A stretch of 40,328 nt of DNA from Treponema sp. (GCA_024695475.1 JAILIC010000032.1:1-40328), one strand, 5' to 3'; counted from the first letter of the stretch, positions 7,276 through 14,721 are shown. Program-made: numbers and translations. The notes: a model not told the origin generated them from the letters alone.

Positions 7276-10062
7276 ATGACCCAGGTTGAGCAACAAAAAG
7301 CGGCAAAAAGATTTAGCGAAGAATGGAACGGCAAAGGATACGAAAAAGGTGAAAGTCAAAAGTTCTGGCTTGATTTGCTCTGTAACGTTTTTGGCGTACA
7401 GGATTTTGCCACCTTTATCAGTTTTGAAGATCAAGTAAAACTAGACCACACCTCTTTTATTGATGGATACATTCCACAAACAAAAGTTCTTATAGAACAA
7501 AAAAGTCTTGATAAAGATTTACGTGCTCCCATTAAGCAGTCTGACGGCACAATGTTAAATCCTTTTCAGCAGGCAAAACGCTATATAACGGAACTGCCGG
7601 TGTCAAAACATCCACGCTGGGTAGTAACCTGCAACTTTAAGAGTTTTCTGGTATACGATATGGAGCAACCCAACGGTGAGCCAGAAGAAATCCTTTTGGA
7701 AAACCTCGAAAAAGAGTATTACCGGCTTTCGTTTATTACCGATACTGGCAGTCAGCATCTAAAAAAAGAAATGGAACTATCCATTAAAGCCGGTGATATT
7801 GTAGGTTGTATTTATGACTTGCTGCTAGCACAGTACAAGCTTGCAAAGAATCTCGATATAAAAACATGTCTTAAAAGCCTTAATATGCTCTGTGTTCGTC
7901 TGGTATTCTGCTTATATGCAGAAGATGCTGGTATTTTTGGTCATAAGTCCATGTTTGGAGATTACCTCAAACAGTACGAAGCTAAAAATCTCAAAGGTGC
8001 GCTTATAAATCTCTTTAAGATATTGGATCAAAAACCAGAGGAACGAGACCCATTTCTTGAAGAAGACTTGGCAGCCTTTCCGTATGTAAATGGTGGTTTG
8101 TTTACAGAAGAAGATTTGCTTATTCCTAATTTTACTGACGAGCTTAAAGACCTGCTTATAAACAAAGCCAGTGCTGATTTTAATTGGTCAGAAATTTCTC
8201 CGACTATTTTTGGTGCTGTATTTGAGTCTACTTTAAACCCCGAAACAAGACGTTCTGGTGGTATGCACTATACATCCATCGAAAATATCCATAAAGTTAT
8301 CGATCCGCTTTTTATGGATGCCCTTAATGCGGAATATGAGGAAATCAAAAGTATAAAGACTGTCGCTGCAAGGAATGAAAAACTCTTACGCTTCCAGACT
8401 AAGTTGGGCAGTCTGAAGTTTTTGGATCCAGCATGTGGTTCCGGTAACTTTTTAACAGAAACATATCTGTCTTTACGTCGACTGGAAAACAAATGTCTCC
8501 AGCTTATGATAGGTGGAAACGAAAGTCAGGGTACTCTTACCGAGTTGTTCGGGTATAGCTTTGTAAAAGTCCATATACAGCAGTTCTACGGTATCGAAAT
8601 CAATGATTTTGCCTGTGTTGTTGCAAAAACAGCCCTCTGGATAGCAGAGTGCCAGATGTTGCAGGAAACAAACTCCATTACCAATTCAGCAGCTTCATTT
8701 TTACCGCTTGATAATTATACAAACATAATCGAAGGCAATGCACTGCGAGTTGATTGGCAAAGCGTTATTCCAAAAACCGAGTTGAATTACATTATGGGTA
8801 ATCCTCCGTTTGTAGGGTATGCATATCAGTCAAAAGCACAGAAAGATGATCTTGAAGCAATACTAAAAGGATTTGGTAAAAATATCGATTATGTTGCTGG
8901 TTGGTATTATAAAGCAGCTCAATTAATGCAAGGTACGCAAATACATGCGGCTCTTGTATCTACAAACTCAATTACTCAAGGTGAGCAAGTTACTGCTATC
9001 TGGAAACCGCTGTTTGAAAGATTTGCTATGCATTTTGATTTTGCCTATCGTACATTCAGATGGGATAGCGAGGCAAACCTCAAGGCTCATGTACATTGTG
9101 TAATCCTTGGTTTTAGTTGTTATGAAAACAAAAAGACTAAGACGATTTATCTCAATGAGTCTCAATCTATAACAGCAACGAATATTAATGGTTATCTTTT
9201 GGATGCACCTGATATCTTTATTGAAAAGAATACTAAACCTCTTAGCAGTGTACCACCAATGATTCGTGGAAGTTCTCCAATAGACGATGGTAATCTTCTT
9301 TTAACTATTGAAGAAAAAAATGAATATCTTAAAAAAGAACCACAAGGCGGTAAATTCCTACGTCCATTTATGATGGGAAAAGATTTTATTGATCGTAAAC
9401 CTCGTTGGTGTTTTTGGTTATTGGGGGCAAATCCTGTTGAACTCAAAAAATGTCCAATTCTAATAAGAAGAATTGAAGCCGTTCGTGATTTTCGTTTAAA
9501 AAGCTCAAAAGATGCAACTGTTCAACTTGCACAAACTCCTACCGTATTTGGCGAAATGCGTCCTTGTGAAAGTGATTATATTGCCATTCCAAAAGTTAGT
9601 TCTGAAAACAGAAGGTATATTCCAATTGATTATCTAAATGCGGAAATTCTTGCTGGCGATAAATTGTTTCAAATGCCTAATGCCTCTCTCTATCATTTTG
9701 GTGTGCTTACCTCAAACGTACACATGGCTTGGATGCGTGCTGTTTGTGGTAGATTAAAGAGCGACTATAGCTACTCAAATACAATCGTCTATAACAACTT
9801 CCCGTGGTGTACTCCAACCGATGAGCAAAAAGCAAAAATAGAGCAGACCGCACAGGCAATACTTGACGCCCGTGCACTCTATCCAGATAGTTCTCTTGCA
9901 GATTTGTACAACGAAACGCTTATGCCACCGGAGCTCCGTAAAGCACATCAAGCTAATGACAAAGCGGTAATGCAAGCCTACGGTTTTTCTACCAAAATGA
10001 CCGAGTCAGAATGTGTCGCTCAACTGTTTGCGCTGTACGAAAAACTAACAGCAAAATCTTAA
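7276..10062 (+). CDS. MmeI-like type IIG/IIL restriction endonuclease-methyltransferase
   Basis: The 928-residue protein combines cleavage and methylation. The N-terminal PD-(D/E)xK nuclease site is Asp63-x10-Glu74-Gln-Lys76 (FIDGYIPQTKVLIEQKS), close to the D-x9-ExK of MmeI. A helical spacer follows. The gamma-class N6-adenine methyltransferase has motif I DPACGSG (from Asp384) and motif IV NPPF (from Asn509). The part after about residue 600 should be the target-recognition domain and C-terminal helices (FLRPFMMGKDFI, then ALYPDSSLADLYNETLMP, family-typical). Enzymes of this family methylate one strand and cut a fixed distance away. All catalytic residues look intact. The start at 7276 is set by AAGGA (7264-7268). 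The gene is flanked by related repeat blocks and followed by a MntA gene, suggesting a defence island. Confidence 0.9.
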   Translation: MTQVEQQKAAKRFSEEWNGKGYEKGESQKFWLDLLCNVFGVQDFATFISFEDQVKLDHTSFIDGYIPQTKVLIEQKSLDKDLRAPIKQSDGTMLNPFQQAKRYITELPVSKHPRWVVTCNFKSFLVYDMEQPNGEPEEILLENLEKEYYRLSFITDTGSQHLKKEMELSIKAGDIVGCIYDLLLAQYKLAKNLDIKTCLKSLNMLCVRLVFCLYAEDAGIFGHKSMFGDYLKQYEAKNLKGALINLFKILDQKPEERDPFLEEDLAAFPYVNGGLFTEEDLLIPNFTDELKDLLINKASADFNWSEISPTIFGAVFESTLNPETRRSGGMHYTSIENIHKVIDPLFMDALNAEYEEIKSIKTVAARNEKLLRFQTKLGSLKFLDPACGSGNFLTETYLSLRRLENKCLQLMIGGNESQGTLTELFGYSFVKVHIQQFYGIEINDFACVVAKTALWIAECQMLQETNSITNSAASFLPLDNYTNIIEGNALRVDWQSVIPKTELNYIMGNPPFVGYAYQSKAQKDDLEAILKGFGKNIDYVAGWYYKAAQLMQGTQIHAALVSTNSITQGEQVTAIWKPLFERFAMHFDFAYRTFRWDSEANLKAHVHCVILGFSCYENKKTKTIYLNESQSITATNINGYLLDAPDIFIEKNTKPLSSVPPMIRGSSPIDDGNLLLTIEEKNEYLKKEPQGGKFLRPFMMGKDFIDRKPRWCFWLLGANPVELKKCPILIRRIEAVRDFRLKSSKDATVQLAQTPTVFGEMRPCESDYIAIPKVSSENRRYIPIDYLNAEILAGDKLFQMPNASLYHFGVLTSNVHMAWMRAVCGRLKSDYSYSNTIVYNNFPWCTPTDEQKAKIEQTAQAILDARALYPDSSLADLYNETLMPPELRKAHQANDKAVMQAYGFSTKMTESECVAQLFALYEKLTAKS

Positions 10063-10070
10063 AACTATGA

Positions 10071-10076
10071 TATAAT
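10071..10076 (+). promoter_or_regulatory. Possible -10 box before mntA
   Basis: ATAATAC-type box (TATAAT at about 10070-10076) lies in the short gap between the restriction gene and the nucleotidyltransferase gene. No clear -35 box is visible because the upstream bases are coding. Confidence 0.3.
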
Positions 10077-10093
10077 ACAAATGGGGGTAGAAT

Positions 10094-10408
10094 ATGCTTA
10101 CAGAGGAAGCAAAACTTATAAACGAACGGCTTAAGACATGTCTGAATCCTAATCGTATTTATCTCTTTGGTTCCTATGCTAAAAACACGCAGCATGAAGG
10201 TAGTGATTATGACTTTTATATCGTTATGCCTGATGATGCTGGTAATGAAATTTTACTTGGACAAAAAGCGTATCGTGCACTTCGTGGAATTAGAAAAACC
10301 CCTGTAGATATAGTTGTTGGGCATGAAAGTGCTTTTGAAAGATTGAAAACACAGCCAACTATTGAGCGTGAAGTAGCAAGAGATGGAGTCCTTTTATATG
10401 AAAAATGA
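10094..10408 (+). CDS. mntA: MntA-type minimal nucleotidyltransferase (antitoxin-like)
   Basis: The 104-residue protein has the full minimal nucleotidyltransferase site: Gly26-Ser27 (LFGSYAK), Ser37-Asp38-x-Asp40 (GSDYDFYIVM) and a third carboxylate at Asp72 (PVDIVV). In HepT/MntA systems such proteins AMPylate and so silence a HEPN ribonuclease encoded next door. Here the next gene starts inside the end of this one, as is usual for HEPN partners, but it is cut short. The active site is intact, so the enzyme may still work or may act on another partner. The ribosome site is a G-rich GGGGGTAG stretch at 10082-10089. Confidence 0.88.
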   Translation: MLTEEAKLINERLKTCLNPNRIYLFGSYAKNTQHEGSDYDFYIVMPDDAGNEILLGQKAYRALRGIRKTPVDIVVGHESAFERLKTQPTIEREVARDGVLLYEK

Positions 10409-10601
10409 AGTTCTTGTAAAGAGCTGGCTTGAATTCGCTGATATGGATTCTAGCCTTGCTGACTTTACTGATAAGAAGGATATCGTGCCTAATCACTTGA
10501 GACTTCCGTACCCCGAGTCACGCTTACCGCATACCCAGCATCACACATGGCGCCACACCCCGAGTCCATGGGCAAAAACGGATTTGCATAACGAAAAGTG
10601 A
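10398..10601 (+). pseudogene. HEPN (HepT-type) toxin gene truncated by a repeat block
   Basis: ATG at 10398 overlaps the mntA stop by eleven bases, the normal arrangement for a HEPN partner. The first 30 or so residues (MKNEVLVKSWLEFADMDSSL) look like the start of a HEPN helical bundle. After about residue 35 the frame runs into the C-rich repeat block (10507-10573) and becomes a proline/histidine-rich string unlike HEPN, ending at 10601. The catalytic R-x4-6-H motif is absent. The toxin has therefore been lost, leaving an antitoxin-like gene without a partner here. Confidence 0.7.
10507..10573. repeat. Degenerate right repeat block, related to the block at 7084-7196
   Basis: GTACCCCGAGTCACGCTTAC, then CATACCCAGCATCACACATGGC and a closing CCATGGGC share the order TACCC...TCACrC...GCTTACC...CACACATGGC...CCATGGGC with the left block. 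No exact tandem unit is kept. It interrupts the HEPN gene. Confidence 0.55.
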
Positions 10602-11545
10602 TGAGTTTGAATAAAAACATTTGTCCGGAATGTTACAGTGAATACTCACGAATATCCCCATTGTATAATGCAGAATACTGCTTAAAAAATCATAAGCAGT
10701 ATATATGTCGTACTTGTGGTAGGGTAATCTGTATCGATGAAAATACAGAAGTTTCTATTCACGCAAAATTTACTTCAGAAAACGTTGCGCGATATCTATT
10801 GCGTGGAGCAGAATCCTATTATAAAGAAGAATGTGCCGTTTTTAAGCATAATGACAATGGAAAGTTCTATTTTTACATCCGACCTATATATGGCACGCTC
10901 TCAAAAAAAAGACCCGCACATTTTATTCCTGAGTCATACAGGCAACCGGTTAAAAAGCAAACTGGATATCTGTCAAAAGAGCAGTGTGAGCAATACCTTT
11001 TGGAGCAAAATGAGGAACGGAAAACTTCCGATTATGCAGAACTTCTTTTATGTGATGATCCGCAGAGTCAACGTTTTGATTTTGAGTTTCTTTCCTGTAA
11101 AGCTGGTTGTATAACGCTTTGTTTTAAAACCAAGTTTGAAAGCTTTGTTCATGCATTTTATGATGACGAAAACAAATCTATAGAAGAATCTGACTTTGTT
11201 ATTCTTGCAAAATGGCTTTGTGCGGTTTCCATAAACAGCGATGTCATGCCTAAAGTGCTTACCTTGTACTCCGACTATGAAAGCCATATCTGCTTAAAGG
11301 CAGAAAAAGGTTTTCTCAAGTTGTACGAGCATGCTGTTGAAGATGAAGAAAATCTCAGGATTTCATATTTTGGTTCACTTACAGAGATATACGAAAACTT
11401 TAGAAACGCATTAAAAACTTTTATAGAAACTAAGTATAATCCTGCTGAATGGGAAGCGGCGCAAGAGGATTCAGATGATGAAGGTTGTTGCGATGCTTAC
11501 GAAGGTGTCAGCCTTGTAAAAATATATGACTATTTATATCGTTAG
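10601..11545 (+). CDS. Zinc-ribbon protein of unknown function
   Basis: I do not recognise the 314-residue product beyond its N-terminus. Residues 8-44 hold CPEC (8-11) and CRTCGRVIC (36-44), a likely zinc ribbon. The remainder is soluble, with acidic stretches (AAQEDSDDEG near the C-terminus) and no membrane segment. The start ATG 10601 overlaps the stop of the truncated HEPN frame, and no good ribosome site is visible. A GTG three bases upstream is an alternative. The last codons (VSLVKIYDYL) are duplicated exactly 727 bases downstream (12233-12260), suggesting that a paralogue once followed. A role in the defence island is possible but unsupported. Confidence 0.7.
   Translation: MSLNKNICPECYSEYSRISPLYNAEYCLKNHKQYICRTCGRVICIDENTEVSIHAKFTSENVARYLLRGAESYYKEECAVFKHNDNGKFYFYIRPIYGTLSKKRPAHFIPESYRQPVKKQTGYLSKEQCEQYLLEQNEERKTSDYAELLLCDDPQSQRFDFEFLSCKAGCITLCFKTKFESFVHAFYDDENKSIEESDFVILAKWLCAVSINSDVMPKVLTLYSDYESHICLKAEKGFLKLYEHAVEDEENLRISYFGSLTEIYENFRNALKTFIETKYNPAEWEAAQEDSDDEGCCDAYEGVSLVKIYDYLYR
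11506..11533. repeat. 28-bp direct repeat, left copy (end of zinc-ribbon gene)
   Basis: These 28 bases, TGTCAGCC through GACTAT, recur without mismatch at 12233-12260. This copy encodes the C-terminal VSLVKIYDY of the zinc-ribbon protein. The two copies bracket the toxin-antitoxin-like locus and a small broken gene. Confidence 0.9.
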
Positions 11546-11568
11546 GTAAAATATTTTATACAGATAGC

Positions 11569-11598
11569 TTGTTTTTTACACAAAAATTGTAATATAGT
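11569..11598 (+). promoter_or_regulatory. Promoter of the small hydrophobic peptide mRNA
   Basis: TTGTTT (11569-11574), an 18-base spacer and TATAGT (11593-11598) would start transcription near 11605, just before the left arm of the inverted repeat. Confidence 0.5.
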
Positions 11599-11608
11599 AT
11601 TTCTCATT

Positions 11609-11639
11609 GGAACACCGTGGTATAGGGTGGCTGTCTCCT
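11609..11639. repeat. Left arm of an inverted repeat around the small toxin-like gene
   Basis: The blocks GGAACACCG (11609-11617) and GTGGCTGTCTCCT (11627-11639) are perfectly complementary to the blocks at 11839-11847 and 11819-11831. In RNA the UCUCC part could instead pair with the GGGAGA ribosome site at 11654-11659. Confidence 0.85.
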
Positions 11640-11671
11640 AATCTTAAATGAAAGGGAGATTTCGTGCAGAT

Positions 11672-11758
11672 ATGACAAAATACGAAAAAGCAATGCTTGT
11701 CATTGCAATTCTTACTTTGCTTATAGACGCACTCGCTCTCTTCAAGTATTTCTTGTAA
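11672..11758 (+). CDS. Small hydrophobic peptide, candidate type I toxin (holin-like)
   Basis: A 28-codon frame encodes MTKYEKAMLVIA, a hydrophobic helix (about residues 8-25) and a basic-aromatic end FKYFL. The layout resembles the 'putative holin-like toxin' peptides of the TxpA/BsrG kind, which insert in the membrane. A ribosome site GGGAGA lies at 11654-11659, a somewhat long 12 bases away. An in-frame ATG at 11648 would give 36 residues but has no such site. The gene sits between long inverted repeats and ahead of a convergent antisense RNA gene. That arrangement is typical of type I toxin-antitoxin loci. Toxicity is inferred, not shown. Confidence 0.65.
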   Translation: MTKYEKAMLVIAILTLLIDALALFKYFL

Positions 11759-11768
11759 GGGCAAAAAT

Positions 11769-11805
11769 AAAGCCTACCCAAGTGTTGCAGCTCTGAGTAG
11801 GCTTT
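11769..11805. terminator. Bidirectional terminator shared by peptide gene and antisense RNA
   Basis: AGCCTACCCA (11771-11780) pairs with TGAGTAGGCT (11794-11803) with one mismatch. TTTT follows on the plus side and TTATTTTT on the minus side. Confidence 0.8.
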
Positions 11806-11818
11806 TCAAAATAGCTTA

Positions 11819-11847
11819 AGGAGACAGCCACACCACTGCGGTGTTCC
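11819..11847. repeat. Right arm of the inverted repeat around the small toxin-like gene
   Basis: AGGAGACAGCCAC (11819-11831) and CGGTGTTCC (11839-11847) are the exact complements of the two blocks of the left arm. It forms the 5' end of the antisense RNA. Confidence 0.85.
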
Positions 11848-11859
11848 CCTATGTATTCA

Positions 11860-11888
11860 AATATACCCTTGCTTTTTACTACCGTCAA
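11860..11888 (-). promoter_or_regulatory. Consensus promoter of the antisense RNA
   Basis: On the minus strand TTGACG (11888-11883), a 17-base spacer and TATATT (11865-11860) form a near-ideal promoter, followed by TGAATACA. The equivalent element at 24656-24628 reads TTGACG, 17 bases, TATCTT, TGAATTACA. Confidence 0.75.
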
Positions 11889-11967
11889 GTGCTTGGATTT
11901 GGAAATCTTGAAGCTTCAACTTGTTTAGCACATGGTAGGGCTGTGACATACTGCAGCAGAAGGTAAA

Positions 11968-12209
11968 ATGAAAAAACATATCGACCTTATGAAAATCTTT
12001 GTTCAGTGAGCGTTTTTTGGGATAATGCGATAAAGCGATGCGTTTTGACATTGGCGGTTGATGGAAATGGAACCTGGGAAGAGCTTACATTTGTCGGAAG
12101 AGAATCATTCAACATGGATTGGTATTCTGATGAGTTTGCGGACCTGACTTACCGCGAATATTGTGAAAAAGTGTTTGATGCATTGGGAATAGAGAATCTT
12201 GCTGATTGA
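11968..12209 (+). pseudogene. Small soluble protein gene with an apparent frameshift
   Basis: ATG at 11968, with AAGG four bases before it, encodes MKKHIDLMKIFVQ and stops at 12007-12009. The neighbouring frame continues without a gap as VFWDNAIKRCVLTLAVDGNG and on to stop 12207-12209, about 67 residues from a GTG at 12006. The two pieces read as one small protein of about 80 residues broken near 12000. It could also be an intact 67-residue gene starting with GTG, but no ribosome site precedes that codon. The family was not recognised. It lies within the 28-bp direct repeats, next to the toxin-like locus. Confidence 0.5.
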
Positions 12210-12227
12210 GCAAAAATTTGCGGTGAA

Positions 12228-12290
12228 TAAGTTGTCAGCCTTGTAAAAATATATGACTATCTATACACTAAGGCTACTATAAAATGAAAA
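12228..12290 (+). pseudogene. 3' remnant of a second zinc-ribbon protein gene
   Basis: The bases 12231-12284 encode VVSLVKIYDYLYTKATIK then stop, matching the C-terminus of the zinc-ribbon protein. The frame is closed just upstream (TAA at 12228-12230). Only the tail survives, so this marks a former tandem copy or a recombination scar. Confidence 0.5.
12233..12260. repeat. 28-bp direct repeat, right copy
   Basis: Identical to 11506-11533. The two copies are 727 bases apart and could have arisen by duplication or allowed a cassette to be gained or lost by recombination. Confidence 0.9.
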
Positions 12291-13456
12291 AAACTATTTT
12301 TATCGTATTGATCTTGCTTTTACAAAACACGCTGGCTATTTTTGCACAAGTGCCAGATATGGAATATTTTTTGCCGACTGAGTACCAGTTTATGACCGAG
12401 CTGCACCAAAACGACGCTCAGGACTTTATCCAAAACAAACCAGATTTCCTTAAAAAATGTGAGTATACGAATACACGCGTTCTTGACGGTAGGGAATACC
12501 CCGAGCAAAAAATAGTGTACGACCGAGCACGTGTTTTTTTTGAGAACGTAAACAATGAAAAATACATCTGGGTGCTCCTGCCTATTACACGAAACGAATA
12601 TGACGCAGAATGGCAAAAAAGAAATGACTGGATTCCTGAATATAAATATATTATTGCACTGTTCAGAGGAGATGAGTCTCAAAGTGAGTTACTTTTTATC
12701 GCTCCGACATATTATTTTGGTGTCGTTTTTTACACGGTAAATACTTTTCAAATTGTAAAGGGTAAAGACAAAAACAAAGGTATTATCCATTATCGCAATG
12801 TGTTGAGATTCAGTATTCGGAGCGATAACGTCATTGAGGGCAGAAAGACAAAAGGGCAGTCTGAAGGAACCGTTTTGGCTTATTATTATCTTCTTGACGA
12901 ACAATCCAAGTCCGTTGAGTTTGAAAAAGAGGACGCTCATCCCGATTTTATCTACCGCCCGATAAACTGGAATACATTTCCTATTAATGCGAGCGCGTTT
13001 TTGTGGGATTTAAAAAAGCCACTGAAATATGCTTTACAGAATGCATTTGACCAGAACCCTGCAACCAGTTTTGTGGAAAATACTGAAGACGATTTGATTA
13101 CGATAGAGATTCCGATTGCAAATGCAAAAAATGGAAAACCGTTTGAAAAACTTGCTGTCATCAACGGTTATGCCGCAAACAAAGATTTATACAGTGCAAA
13201 CAATTCTATAAAAGAAATTGGCATGTATGCTTTTAAGCCTGTGGTCGTGGACGGAGAAAATTTCGTTGATCTGTCTAAAAAGCAAACTGTTTTATGCGCG
13301 GGCAACAACTTTGGTTATCAGGTATTTGCGCTTTCGGACACGTTTTATACAGTAAAAGTTGATTCGTTTTACAAAGGCACAAAATACAACGACACTTGCC
13401 TTGCCGAGTTGAATTTCTTTTATAATGGCGAGTGGCTCTTTGGCAATGTCGAGTAG
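12284..13456 (+). CDS. Exported protein with NADase-type glycan-binding domain
   Basis: The 390-residue product starts with a signal peptide (MKKTIFIVLILLLQNTLAIF, cleavage near AQ at 21-22). The middle is a soluble region of unknown fold. The C-terminal 150 residues contain AFDQNPATSFVEN, a discoidin-like stretch with INGYA.N..LY..NNSIKEI, the pattern of the NADase-type glycan-binding domain common in Treponema exported proteins. No lipobox is present, so it is probably periplasmic or secreted. It is monocistronic; no obvious partner lies nearby. Its role, perhaps host-glycan binding, is inferred only from that domain. Confidence 0.72.
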   Translation: MKKTIFIVLILLLQNTLAIFAQVPDMEYFLPTEYQFMTELHQNDAQDFIQNKPDFLKKCEYTNTRVLDGREYPEQKIVYDRARVFFENVNNEKYIWVLLPITRNEYDAEWQKRNDWIPEYKYIIALFRGDESQSELLFIAPTYYFGVVFYTVNTFQIVKGKDKNKGIIHYRNVLRFSIRSDNVIEGRKTKGQSEGTVLAYYYLLDEQSKSVEFEKEDAHPDFIYRPINWNTFPINASAFLWDLKKPLKYALQNAFDQNPATSFVENTEDDLITIEIPIANAKNGKPFEKLAVINGYAANKDLYSANNSIKEIGMYAFKPVVVDGENFVDLSKKQTVLCAGNNFGYQVFALSDTFYTVKVDSFYKGTKYNDTCLAELNFFYNGEWLFGNVE

Positions 13457-13619
13457 GTTGAGCGTGGTATAAAAAACACACAGTAAACAGATGATTCTTC
13501 ATATTTATTTTTACTATATTATGTGATAAAATAAAAAGATCTTAAAAATGCGTTTTTGAATAAAAACTGTATTTAAAGAGTATTATTTAAATTATGTTCT
13601 TTTTCTTATGGAGGAAAAT

Positions 13620-14639
13620 ATGAAAAAGTTTGCTGTGCTTGCTGCAGTCCTTTCTGCGGCATCTCTCGTTTTTGCAGGTGGTGCTAAAGAAGCATCATCA
13701 GACAAACCTCTGGAATTGATTGTTGCTCATAACCAGACTTCTCTTGAAAATCCGTATGCTTTTGCAATCAACAAGTTTAAAGAAGTTGTTGAAGCAGAAT
13801 CAGGTGGAAAGATTAAGGTTGTTTGCCACCACGGAACAATGGGCGAAAACGAAAACGAATTAGTAGAAAAACTTGATATGGGCGCTTTGCAGCTCTGTGT
13901 TGCATCTCCTGGATTTATGGCTGCTATTGGTGTACCAGAAGTAAATATTTTTGCTCTTCCTTATTTGTTTGACAGCTTTGACCACTGGGAAAAATGTCTT
14001 GATGGCGAGTTTGGTACTGCTTTGAAGGATGTCGTTCTTAAAAAGACATCAAACCGCTACAGAATCATGGGATACTGGACATCATCAGTACGTGACTACT
14101 ATGGTAAAAAGCCAATTACAAAGCCAGCTGATTTGAAGGGTATGACAATCCGTACACAGAACTCTCAGGTTCAGCTTGACTTCTGGAAAGGTTGTGGTGC
14201 AATTCCTACCAGTGTTGCATGGGGCGAGCTGTATCAGGCTTTGCAGCAGGGTGTTGTTGACTCAGCTGAAAATGACTATACAAACTTCATGCTCAAAGAG
14301 CATCACAAGACACCTAACGGCAAGTACATTGCTGAAACTCACCATGACTTTACTACACGCTTGTTCCTTATGAATGGTAACTTCTATAACAAACTTACTG
14401 AAGAACAGAAAGCTTGGATCAACAAAGCTGCAGAAGCTGCTACCGCAGAAGACCGCAAGGTTACTTACGGTATGTTTGACTCATCAAAGGCAAAAGTTAT
14501 TGCTGATGGTGCAATCGTTACTGAGTTTAAGGACATTGATATTGATGCATTTAAAGCTATTGCTATCCCAATTCAGGATAAATTTGCTAAAGACAACAAT
14601 ATGACACAGTACATCGATATGGTACGTAACACAAAGTAA
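13620..14639 (+). CDS. dctP: TRAP transporter substrate-binding protein DctP
   Basis: This periplasmic receptor captures an organic acid for the DctQM permease. The 339-residue protein has a signal peptide (MKKFAVLAAVLSAASLVFAG). After it come the DctP-family features: an N-terminal AHNQTSLENP lobe, the conserved arginine Arg178 in LKGMTIRTQNS that binds the substrate carboxylate, and WGELYQALQQGVVDSAEN. There is no lipobox cysteine. ATG 13620 is chosen over an in-frame ATG at 13608 because GGAGG (13610-13614) lies just before it. The ligand cannot be told; DctP family members take dicarboxylates, sialic acid or sugar acids. A hairpin separates it from dctQ, possibly to keep the receptor in excess. 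Confidence 0.93.
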   Translation: MKKFAVLAAVLSAASLVFAGGAKEASSDKPLELIVAHNQTSLENPYAFAINKFKEVVEAESGGKIKVVCHHGTMGENENELVEKLDMGALQLCVASPGFMAAIGVPEVNIFALPYLFDSFDHWEKCLDGEFGTALKDVVLKKTSNRYRIMGYWTSSVRDYYGKKPITKPADLKGMTIRTQNSQVQLDFWKGCGAIPTSVAWGELYQALQQGVVDSAENDYTNFMLKEHHKTPNGKYIAETHHDFTTRLFLMNGNFYNKLTEEQKAWINKAAEAATAEDRKVTYGMFDSSKAKVIADGAIVTEFKDIDIDAFKAIAIPIQDKFAKDNNMTQYIDMVRNTK

Positions 14640-14658
14640 AAAAATAGATGCTATAGTC

Positions 14659-14713
14659 AGCAACTGCATGTGTATATAAACGACAGGTGCAGTTGCTGCT
14701 AGATACTTTTTTA
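14659..14713 (+). terminator. Hairpin between dctP and dctQ (attenuator or mRNA stabiliser)
   Basis: AGCAACTGCA (14659-14668) and TGCAGTTGCT (14688-14697) pair perfectly. A run of T lies ten bases later. Partial termination here would give more DctP than DctQM. Confidence 0.65.
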
Positions 14714-14721
14714 GGTTATTT

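Larger units (their letters stand above)
11763..11853 (-). ncRNA. Candidate antisense (antitoxin) RNA
   Basis: A consensus minus-strand promoter (11888-11860) should start an RNA near 11853. It runs through the right inverted-repeat arm and ends at the stem-loop 11769-11805, whose minus-strand side is followed by TTATTTTT. The RNA would be about 90 bases and complementary to the 3' end of the toxin mRNA, as RatA is to txpA. The same promoter, spacer and terminator recur at 24.54-24.66 kb. Confidence 0.65.

Noticed and set aside
10383-10601. An intact 72-residue gene
   Set aside because: The first part is the start of a HEPN gene and the rest is repeat-derived sequence; I call it a truncated pseudogene.
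11576-11764. Minus-strand 62-codon frame over the small peptide gene
   Set aside because: It has no start signals and is explained as the shadow of the peptide gene and the inverted repeat.
11609-11847. The inverted repeats as a miniature transposable element
   Set aside because: Kept as an alternative only: no target-site duplication is visible, and promoter and terminator positions fit an RNA-based toxin-antitoxin locus better.
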